DNA of 9,350 nucleotides from contig JAFTUB010000192.1 in NCBI GenBank assembly GCA_017466495.1, forward strand, positions 1-9,350. The letters run 5' to 3'. The notes under the pieces were generated by a model that was not told where the DNA came from, did no database searches, and saw only the letters and a program-made list of their open reading frames with translations. The translations under genes were made by a program, and so were the position numbers. The DNA comes from Clostridia bacterium (lineage in GTDB: Bacteria > Bacillota > Clostridia > Oscillospirales > CAG-272). Positions 1 to 5,026 of this stretch are shown here, one piece after another; position 1 is the first letter of the stretch, and each line of letters starts with the position of its first letter.

Positions 1-453
1 CCCTCCCTGGGACAGGGCAAGCTGACTCCGCGTCTTCGCCTCCAGCAGTGCCCCCACCGCCTCGGCCTGGCCCAGGCCAAGCCGTCCGTTGAGAAAAGCA
101 CGGCGGGTAAACTCCCCCGCCTGTGCCATGCGGGCACCTGCAGCCAGCACAGCCTCCAGCACCGCCTGGGTCACCAGCACACCGCCGTGACAGGAGATCT
201 CCAGCACATCCTCGCCGGTGTAGGAATTGGGTCCTCGCCAAAGCACGGCAACACCGTCATCCACCACCTCGCACCCACCGTCGGGCAGAGGTGCATATAT
301 CTTTCCATACACCGCCGTACGGGGAGGCTTCGCCGTCAGATCTGCCGAGAACACCCGCGCGGCAATCTCCGCCGCGCCGTCCCCGGACACCCGAATCACA
401 GCAATACCGCCTTTACCCCGGGGCGTGGAAACCGCCGCAATCGTCTCAAACAT
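1..453 (-). CDS. mnmE: MnmE (TrmE) tRNA modification GTPase, N-terminal part, cut by window edge
   Basis: With MnmG, MnmE installs the (carboxymethyl)aminomethyl group on C5 of the wobble uridine U34 of certain tRNAs, in the cytoplasm, using a tetrahydrofolate one-carbon donor. Only the first 151 codons are present; the frame is open to base 1, so the helical region, G domain and C-terminal Cys motif lie outside. The visible part matches the family: it opens MFETIAAVSTPRGKGGIAVI, has a SYTGEDVLEISCHGG stretch near residues 76-90, and GEFTRRAFLNGRLGLGQAEAV near 113-133, which is the tetrahydrofolate-binding domain and the start of the helical domain. The start ATG at 451-453 has AAGGAG seven bases upstream. 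It is downstream of jag in the conserved rpmH-rnpA-yidD-yidC-jag-mnmE order; mnmG would be expected next, outside the window. Confidence 0.95.
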   Translation of the reverse strand, partial: MFETIAAVSTPRGKGGIAVIRVSGDGAAEIAARVFSADLTAKPPRTAVYGKIYAPLPDGGCEVVDDGVAVLWRGPNSYTGEDVLEISCHGGVLVTQAVLEAVLAAGARMAQAGEFTRRAFLNGRLGLGQAEAVGALLEAKTRSQLALSQGG

Positions 454-482
454 AGCCGTTCTCCTTTTCCGAAAGTTTTTGC

Positions 483-533
483 GGGAAGGGGCTTGGGGGA
501 GGGGGCTTTTTTCCAAAAGCCCCCTCCCCCAGC
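483..533. repeat. G-rich inverted repeat (hairpin) between jag and mnmE
   Basis: In the 87-bp gap between jag and mnmE, positions 491-510 and 515-533 form an almost perfect stem of about 19 pairs (two runs of five G against two runs of five C, then four T against four A) with a 4-base loop and one bulged T. It lies directly after the jag stop codon, so it may act as a terminator or attenuator on the minus strand. It has no clear T-run after the stem, however, so a plain Rho-independent terminator call is weak. The plus strand of 483-505 also holds four G-runs of three or more with 1-3 base spacers, which fits a G-quadruplex motif. It could be a member of a dispersed intergenic repeat family. 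Confidence 0.6.
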
Positions 534-540
534 ATCAAAC

Positions 541-1254
541 TTATTCCTCGTCGCTCTTCTTGCCGCGGCTCAGTGCGCCACGGTTCTCGGGGAAGATCAC
601 GATCTTGCGGTTGTTGTCGGTGCCCACGGAATTGGTGGAAACACCGTCAATGAGCTGCACCTCGGAGTGGATGATGCGGCGCTCATAGGGATTCATGGGT
701 TCGAGCATGATGCTCTTGCCGTACTTCAGTACAGCGTCTGCCTTGCGGCGGGCCAGGGCGCGGAGGGTCTCCTCGCGCTTTGCGCGGTAGTTCTCCACAT
801 CCACCGTGACCTTCACATAGTCGCGCTTGCTGTCGCCGCGCTTCTTGTTGACGGCCAGGTTGGTCAGGTACTGCAGGGCATCCAGGGTGTCGCCGTGATG
901 GCCGATCAGCACGCCTGCGGCATCGCCGGTAATGCTGATGTACTTCTCGCCCTGGGCGGGCTCGGTCATCTTCACGTCAACATCAAGCTGCATATTCTTC
1001 AGCAGCGTTTCAATAAAGGAAAGTGCGGGATCGGCGGCAGCGGCGGGAGCTTCCTCAGCCACAGGTGCGGCATAGCTCACCTGCACACGGGCAGGAGCGG
1101 CACCCAGGCCGAACAGACCGCGCTTCGGCTCTTCCAGAACGGTGTAGGTCAGGGCATCCACCGAAGGAGCACCCAGCTCCGCGCAGGCGCGGGCAAGCGC
1201 TTCCTCCACCGTCTTCGCCGTGATGATCATTTCATTGGTGGCGGTTTCGTTCAT
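541..1254 (-). CDS. jag: Jag/KhpB (EloR) KH-R3H RNA-binding protein
   Basis: Cytoplasmic RNA-binding protein; in streptococci and relatives the KhpA/KhpB pair controls cell elongation and binds many RNAs, and in Bacillus it is encoded beside spoIIIJ (yidC). Three parts are visible in 237 aa: a Jag-N domain (about residues 9-60, with the family's EEPKRGLFGLG signature near 41-51), a KH domain (about 78-155) and a C-terminal R3H domain (about 165-230, R192 and H196 giving the RxxxH pattern). The KH loop reads GHHG at 118-121 instead of the more usual GxxG with basic residues. An Ala/Glu-rich linker (64-77) joins the first two parts. The start at 1254 is favoured over Met9 (1228-1230) because AGAGG lies just upstream. 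It is 22 bp behind yidC and probably co-transcribed. The acidic, Lys-rich tail ends at TAA 541-543. Confidence 0.93.
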   Translation of the reverse strand: MNETATNEMIITAKTVEEALARACAELGAPSVDALTYTVLEEPKRGLFGLGAAPARVQVSYAAPVAEEAPAAAADPALSFIETLLKNMQLDVDVKMTEPAQGEKYISITGDAAGVLIGHHGDTLDALQYLTNLAVNKKRGDSKRDYVKVTVDVENYRAKREETLRALARRKADAVLKYGKSIMLEPMNPYERRIIHSEVQLIDGVSTNSVGTDNNRKIVIFPENRGALSRGKKSDEE

Positions 1255-1276
1255 CTTATCCTCTCATCCGTATCGG

Positions 1277-2383
1277 TTAATTTTTCGTTTTGTTGCGGTG
1301 CTCGGGGTTGTCCTCTTTGAGGGGTGCGGGCGCGATGGGACCGGACTCAGCCGGCTTCTCCTCCGCAGGCTTCTTCTCTTCGGCAGGTGCCGCAGGCTCC
1401 TCATCGTCGTCGATGTGGTGCAGCGAACGTGCCTTTTCCTGCTTCTTGCGCTGGCGGTTGGAGAGGTTGGCCTCTCTCTCTGCCTCGCGGATCTCTTCCT
1501 CGGTCACCTTCGGAATGGGCATCACCTTGCTGATGATAATCTGCTTGATCAGGGTCACGATGTTCTTGAACATCCAGTAAACGCCGATGGCTCCGGGCAC
1601 GATGAAGGTGATGTACACGCTCATGGCGGGCATCATGAAGTCCATCATGGCATTGGAGCATCCCGCCTGCTTATCATTCTCATTCGTGGTAGGCTGATAA
1701 GTGAACTTGCGGGTAATGCGGGAGCTGAAGAAGGCGATCACAAAGGTGAGCACAGGGATAATCAGCAACCAGTTGAACACCTTGAAGTTCGGGGTCTCGG
1801 CAAGGTTAAGGATGCCGAAGAAATCGAAGTTGGGCAGGTCGTTGACGGAGGTAATCTTCTCAGCGAAGCCCTCCACCGAAGCGAAAGCTTCCACGCCCAG
1901 CTCACGAATGATGTTGAGCTGCTTGATGGTCTCGCTGCCCCGGGCAACAAAATCGCTGTAGCCCTCAAGGGTAGGAATGTACGCGTTGAGCGCAGTAATG
2001 GTTTCCGCGGAAAGGCCGCAGATATAGCGCAGGGGGTTGATGACAACATTATAGAGCGCCATAATAATGGGGAGCTGAATCAGCAGAGGCAGACAACCCT
2101 GCCAGGGGCTGAAGTTCTCCCGCTGGTACATCTCCATGATCTCGTTCTGAACCTTTTGCTGGGTGGCCTGGTCGTTGCGTCCCTTGTACTTGTTGCGGAT
2201 GGCCATTTCCTTGGGACGAAGCTTGGCCTGACGGATCTGATTCTTCTGCTGCTTGATGCTGAAGGGGAGCAGAACGATCTCCACGATCACAGCAAACAAG
2301 AACAGGGCAATGACATAGTTTCCGGTGATCGAGTTGCAGAAGCGCAGGATCGCACCGGGAATGCCAATCAAAAAATCGAGCAT
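1277..2383 (-). CDS. yidC: YidC/Oxa1-family membrane protein insertase
   Basis: Inserts and folds membrane proteins, alone or with SecYEG, in the cytoplasmic membrane. The 368-aa protein has the five-segment Gram-positive layout: TM1 about 22-41; a cytoplasmic C1 loop (about 45-97) ending in the family hallmark SPWQGCLPLLIQLP; TM2 about 98-117; a long outside loop of about 85 residues; TM3 about 203-222; and TM4-TM5 about 247-285 (MMPAMSVYITFIVPGAIGVY). A highly charged 83-residue tail (286-368, rich in K, E, A and P) follows, likely for ribosome contact. There is no lipoprotein signal peptide, unlike B. subtilis SpoIIIJ. The position that is usually a groove arginine in TM1 is Glu35 here. 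The start has GAGAGG 13 bases upstream, a rather long spacing; no better in-frame start is visible. It sits between yidD (39 bp) and jag (22 bp). Confidence 0.95.
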   Translation of the reverse strand: MLDFLIGIPGAILRFCNSITGNYVIALFLFAVIVEIVLLPFSIKQQKNQIRQAKLRPKEMAIRNKYKGRNDQATQQKVQNEIMEMYQRENFSPWQGCLPLLIQLPIIMALYNVVINPLRYICGLSAETITALNAYIPTLEGYSDFVARGSETIKQLNIIRELGVEAFASVEGFAEKITSVNDLPNFDFFGILNLAETPNFKVFNWLLIIPVLTFVIAFFSSRITRKFTYQPTTNENDKQAGCSNAMMDFMMPAMSVYITFIVPGAIGVYWMFKNIVTLIKQIIISKVMPIPKVTEEEIREAEREANLSNRQRKKQEKARSLHHIDDDEEPAAPAEEKKPAEEKPAESGPIAPAPLKEDNPEHRNKTKN

Positions 2384-2422
2384 TTCGGGAAATATTCCTC
2401 TCTCGTATTCTGTGCGCGCAGG

Positions 2423-2677
2423 TCAATGTGCGCAGTTTCCTCCTCCGCCCCGCCGGTCAGGCTTCTCGGGGACCGGATCATACCCGCCCGCGCAAAAGGG
2501 ATTGCAGCGGAGGATACGCCAGACCGTGAGCGCAAAACCGACAAAAAAGCCGCGTTTCTGAAATGCCTCGATGGCATAGGCTGAGCAGGTCGGGGTAAAC
2601 CGACAGCTGGGCGTTCGTTTCAATGGGGAAAGAAACTTACGGTAAAAACGGATCAGAGCGATACAGATATACTTCAT
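2423..2677 (-). CDS. yidD: YidD, membrane protein insertion efficiency factor
   Basis: Small membrane-associated protein thought to help YidC-dependent insertion; the exact mechanism is not settled. The 84-aa length is typical. It starts MKYICIALIRFYRKFLSPLK, an amphipathic membrane-binding helix. The conserved Cys-rich core CRFTPTCSAYAIEAF follows at about 25-39, then RILRCNPFCAGGYDPVPE at about 54-71. Its ATG overlaps the rnpA stop codon (ATGA, 4 bp), indicating translational coupling; no strong ribosome binding site of its own is seen. The order rnpA-yidD-yidC is the conserved one. Confidence 0.95.
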   Translation of the reverse strand: MKYICIALIRFYRKFLSPLKRTPSCRFTPTCSAYAIEAFQKRGFFVGFALTVWRILRCNPFCAGGYDPVPEKPDRRGGGGNCAH

Positions 2678-3069
2678 GATGCACCGTGATCACCGCCGCA
2701 GAACATCCCAAGCTTGGAGAGCGCAGCGCGCAGATCGCGCTCCACCTCGGTGCTCTTGGCGACAGTTGCCCGATCCCGGGCGGCAAGGACTACCAAATAC
2801 CCGGTTTTGACCCCGGGATCACGCTGGACGGCACGCATGACCTCACGCAGAACGCGCTTGGCACGGTTGCGCTGCACCGCCCCCCCCAGCTTCTTGCTCA
2901 CCGTCAGCCCAATGCGGTTGACGTAGCATTTCTGCGGGTGCGCATCGCGCAGACACTTTGCCGCATAGTCCCGCAGGACATAAACAGCAACCGTCGGTCC
3001 GACCGCTCGCTTTCCTTTGGCATATGCCTTGGCATACAGATGATTTTCCGTAATCGCTGTAAATTTCAT
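2674..3069 (-). CDS. rnpA: Ribonuclease P protein component
   Basis: Basic protein subunit of RNase P; it binds the 5' leader of precursor tRNA and the catalytic RNA. The 131-aa protein, slightly longer than the usual 110-120, shows NRIGLTVSKKLGGAVQRNRA at about 51-70, containing the RNR signature (67-69), followed by a basic helix (KRVLREVMR). The N-terminal KGKRAVGPTVAVYVL strand is also as expected. The start at 3067-3069 has only a weak GGAAG-like site about 10 bases upstream. It follows rpmH by 125 bp, across a terminator-like hairpin, and overlaps yidD by 4 bp. Confidence 0.95.
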   Translation of the reverse strand: MKFTAITENHLYAKAYAKGKRAVGPTVAVYVLRDYAAKCLRDAHPQKCYVNRIGLTVSKKLGGAVQRNRAKRVLREVMRAVQRDPGVKTGYLVVLAARDRATVAKSTEVERDLRAALSKLGMFCGGDHGAS

Positions 3070-3125
3070 TGTTTTTCGCTTCCGTCAAATTAAAATATGG
3101 TTTGCCGGGAAAATTTGCGGGAATA

Positions 3126-3186
3126 TCAAAAACCCCGACCGCTCAGCTTACGGGAAAAATCGTAATGATGAGCCATCGGAGGTTTT
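3126..3186 (-). terminator. Hairpin between rpmH and rnpA, likely partial terminator/attenuator
   Basis: Read on the minus strand, AAAACC (from 3186) pairs with GGTTTT ending near 3128. Inside this, CCGA pairs with TCGG, GCTCA with TGAGC, and TTACG with CGTAA around an 8-base loop, with small bulges between the helices. The 3' arm ends in five T. It begins 8 bases past the rpmH stop. This would let L34 mRNA be made in excess over rnpA and the downstream genes, which fits the different amounts of product needed; that part is inference. Confidence 0.6.
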
Positions 3187-3194
3187 CACGATGA

Positions 3195-3329
3195 TTAGTG
3201 GGTCAGTCTCTTTCTGCCCTTTGCACGTCTTCTCTTCAGAACCTTGATTCCGTCTGCAGTGCTCATCCTCTTTCTGAAGCCGTGAACCTTGCTTCTCTGA
3301 CGCTTTTTGGGTTGATATGTTCTCAGCAT
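3195..3329 (-). CDS. rpmH: Large ribosomal subunit protein L34 (bL34)
   Basis: Short basic protein of the 50S subunit. The 44-residue reading frame begins MLRTYQPKKRQRSKVHGFRK and ends KRRRAKGRKRLTH, a full-length match to L34 as I know it. ATG at 3327-3329 is preceded by AAGGAGG with an 8-base spacer, the best ribosome binding site in the block; TAA is at 3195-3197. It is the first gene after the sigma-A promoter at 3397-3426. Arginine codons are 7 AGA, 2 CGT and 1 AGG, with no CGC or CGG, in contrast to the GC-rich neighbours, as expected for a strongly biased, highly expressed ribosomal gene. Confidence 0.97.
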   Translation of the reverse strand: MLRTYQPKKRQRSKVHGFRKRMSTADGIKVLKRRRAKGRKRLTH

Positions 3330-3396
3330 CCTCTGCACCTCCTTAGTGTTAAAAATCGGAAGCGTGGCAATACGCTTTTACACAATGACACACTAT

Positions 3397-3426
3397 ATTA
3401 TACCCTATCCCTCGTGCTTCTGTCAA
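3397..3426 (-). promoter_or_regulatory. Sigma-A promoter of the rpmH operon
   Basis: On the minus strand, TTGACA (3421-3426) and TATAAT (3397-3402) are both perfect consensus hexamers, separated by 18 bp. A start site near 3390 would give a leader of about 60 nt before the rpmH ATG. This should be a strong constitutive promoter. Confidence 0.88.
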
Positions 3427-3536
3427 GGGGTTTGCAAAATTTTCCCGCGGTTTTTCGCGATTTCTTTCCCTTCGGCCCGCAATTATCACAAATCGGTTAC
3501 AAATTTTCCCAGCCTCTTTCCTCTGCGATCGGTCTG

Positions 3537-3562
3537 TGATATAATGAAGAAAAAAACGGAGG
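3537..3562 (+). promoter_or_regulatory. Extended -10 promoter and RBS of the DIP1984-family gene
   Basis: TGATATAAT at 3537-3545 is an extended -10 (TGn plus a perfect TATAAT); no good -35 is seen 17 bp upstream, as is common for extended -10 promoters. GGAGG at 3558-3562 lies 7 bases before the ATG at 3570. The predicted start site is near 3551-3553, so the leader is very short (under 20 nt). Confidence 0.7.
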
Positions 3563-3569
3563 TACACCC

Positions 3570-4034
3570 ATGAAACTTGCCGAGGCCCTTTCCCTGCGCG
3601 CCGATCTCCAGCGGCGGATCGCCGCACTGCGGGAACGTCTGAAGAAAAACGCCCGGGTACAGGAGGGGGACACCCCCGCCGAGGATCCGATGGAGCTGCT
3701 GGCCGAGCTGAGTGCTGACACCGATGATCTGGAGGGGCTGATGGCCAGCATCAACCTCACCAACTGCGAGACCTTCACCGTCTGGGAGGACAGCCGCCTG
3801 TCTCTGACCGAACTGATCGCCCGCCGGGATGCCCTGGGGCTGAAAATCTCGGTGATGCGGGATTTCCTTGACGAGGCGGCCACGAAGGTGGATCGCTACT
3901 CCTCAAAGGAAATCCGACTTCTCAGCACTGTCCCCGTGGCCGAGCTGCAGAAGCAGGTGGACGCCCTCTCCCGAGAGCTGCGTCTGCTCGACGTTGAGCT
4001 GCAGCGCATGAACTGGAGCACCGAGCTGCGCTGA
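3570..4034 (+). CDS. DIP1984 family (septicolysin-like) protein
   Basis: A 154-aa, mostly helical and charged soluble protein with no signal peptide or membrane segment. I recognise the family by its opening MKLAEALSLRADLQRRIAAL, the RLKKNARVQEGDTPAEDP stretch near 23-40, a central NxTN-type segment followed by LTELIARRDALGLKISVMRD (about 78-97), and the end STVPVAELQKQVDALSRELR...LNW-type (here MNWSTEL). The function of the family is not established; 'septicolysin' is a name carried over from one Corynebacterium/Actinobacterium-type entry and should not be read as a toxin claim. Heptad-like leucines suggest a coiled coil. It has its own promoter and GGAGG site and is divergent from rpmH, occupying the place where dnaA is commonly found in Firmicutes. 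Confidence 0.85.
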   Translation: MKLAEALSLRADLQRRIAALRERLKKNARVQEGDTPAEDPMELLAELSADTDDLEGLMASINLTNCETFTVWEDSRLSLTELIARRDALGLKISVMRDFLDEAATKVDRYSSKEIRLLSTVPVAELQKQVDALSRELRLLDVELQRMNWSTELR

Positions 4035-4037
4035 ATA

Positions 4038-4225
4038 ACAGCTGGTAGTCCGGGTGAGCGAGTGGGATCTCGGCGGCCGAGAACGGAGCCGCAAGTCACG
4101 CGGGGCCGGGCACCTGCAAACCGGAACAAATTCGCCCCGTACCGCGCACACGCGCACTGCGCATTCTGCAATGTTACCACCGCACCACTGGCATCCGGAT
4201 GAGGGTGGGTATGGGGATTTTATCG
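4038..4225 (+). ncRNA. Candidate structured noncoding RNA (possibly raiA-type)
   Basis: The 217-bp gap between the DIP1984-family gene and the PHP gene has no convincing coding potential but much pairing potential. TCTCGG (4068-4073) pairs with CCGAGA (4077-4082). CGGGG (4101-4105) pairs with CCCCG (4135-4139), and inside it CCGG (4106-4109) pairs with CCGG (4121-4124). TCCGG (4049-4053) could instead pair with CCGGA (4121-4125), and TACC (4175-4178) with GGTA (4208-4211). The two helices competing for 4121-4125 suggest a pseudoknot or switch. The general look (about 190 nt, GGUAGUCCGGGUGAG near 4044-4058, ACGGAGCCGCAAGU near 4083-4096) reminds me of the raiA-motif RNA of Firmicutes and Actinobacteria, but I cannot verify this. 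No own promoter is clear; it may be read through from 3553. Confidence 0.45.
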
Positions 4226-4251
4226 CAACACACAGAAAGAAGGAACACATT

Positions 4252-4959
4252 TTGCCATTCAAGACCGAGCTTCACTGTCACACCGCCACGGTATCGGCCT
4301 GCGCCAAGGGCCTGCCGGGGGAAATGGCAGAGCATTACATTAAACTGGGCTATGATGCGGTGGTGCTGACCGAGCATCTCTCCAACGCCACCTTCAAGAA
4401 AGCCACCGTGGGGGATATGACCGAGGCCCCCTGGGACGAAAAGATCGACTATTATATGCAGGGGTACCACGCCCTTCGCGCCGCCGCAGGGGATCGGCTC
4501 ACGGTCATTTTCGGCTGTGAGCTGCGCCGCGCCGCCGACGGAAACGATTTTCTCCTCTACGGCATTGACGAGGCTTTTCTGCGGGCGCATCCCGATCTGC
4601 ACACCTACAAGGTCCCTGCCCTGCGGGACGCGGTTCACGAAGTGGGAGGGATGCTCATCCAGGCCCACCCCTTCCGCAACGGCCGCCGCATCGTTGATCC
4701 CGCCCTGCTGGACGGCATTGAGATCTTCAACGGCGGCATCTCCAACGAGAATCGCAATGACATTGCCGCCATCTGGGCGGAACATTTCGGGCTCCTGGGC
4801 ACCGCGGGAAGCGACTGCCACCGTCCCAACGGCTACAACTGCCTCACCGGAATCCTTACCGACACCCCCATCCGCACCGGTGCGGACCTGGTGCGCCATC
4901 TGCGGGAGGGCAGCTTCACCCTCGCAGATCCGCTCCCGCCTCCTGAACTGAGAACATAA
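4252..4959 (+). CDS. PHP-domain metal-dependent phosphoesterase/histidinol-phosphatase-like protein
   Basis: The PHP domain is a (beta/alpha)7 barrel that binds up to three metal ions and hydrolyses phosphate esters; the substrate here is unknown. The chosen start is TTG 4252, giving 235 aa. GAAGGAA lies seven bases upstream, and the first motif (ELHCHT, H8 and H10) comes at the very N-terminus as in other family members. A longer frame is open from ATG 4054, but that would code through the structured gap with unrelated sequence. Other likely metal ligands are E41/H42 (LTEHL), E90 (GCEL), H139 (QAHPF), and D188 and H190 (SDCH). E157 and N160 (EIFN) also match the family. All ligand positions are present, so it is probably active. 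It has no signal peptide. It is followed by a strong bidirectional terminator at 4969-5021. Confidence 0.85.
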   Translation: MPFKTELHCHTATVSACAKGLPGEMAEHYIKLGYDAVVLTEHLSNATFKKATVGDMTEAPWDEKIDYYMQGYHALRAAAGDRLTVIFGCELRRAADGNDFLLYGIDEAFLRAHPDLHTYKVPALRDAVHEVGGMLIQAHPFRNGRRIVDPALLDGIEIFNGGISNENRNDIAAIWAEHFGLLGTAGSDCHRPNGYNCLTGILTDTPIRTGADLVRHLREGSFTLADPLPPPELRT

Positions 4960-4968
4960 ACTGCATAT

Positions 4969-5021
4969 CCAAAGAACCCGAAGGGGCTGTCGCACCGCGA
5001 CAGCCCCTTCGGGTTCTTTGG
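4969..5021. terminator. Bidirectional terminator, perfect 25-bp stem
   Basis: Positions 4969-4993 and 4997-5021 are exact reverse complements around the 3-base loop ACC. The stem has a GC-rich centre, and A-rich/T-rich ends (AAAGAA / TTCTTT) supply a U-tract on either strand. It lies between the convergent PHP gene (stop 4957-4959) and the carboxypeptidase gene (stop 5027-5029), so it can end both transcripts. Confidence 0.9.
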
Positions 5022-5026
5022 GCATC

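Noticed and set aside
187..1320. 377-codon plus-strand open frame opposite jag and mnmE
   Set aside because: It crosses the jag-mnmE hairpin and has no start signal; both minus-strand proteins are clear family members.
1220..2584. 454-codon plus-strand open frame opposite yidC
   Set aside because: Antisense shadow: Leu/His/Gly-rich low-quality translation, and yidC on the other strand is unmistakable.
3198..3539. 113-codon plus-strand open frame across rpmH and its promoter
   Set aside because: It is antisense to the clear L34 gene and its consensus promoter, with no ribosome binding site.
3330..3569. oriC between rpmH and the divergent gene
   Set aside because: Only one degenerate TTATCACA-like word is present near 3483-3490, with no DnaA-box cluster and no AT-rich unwinding element beyond the promoter regions.
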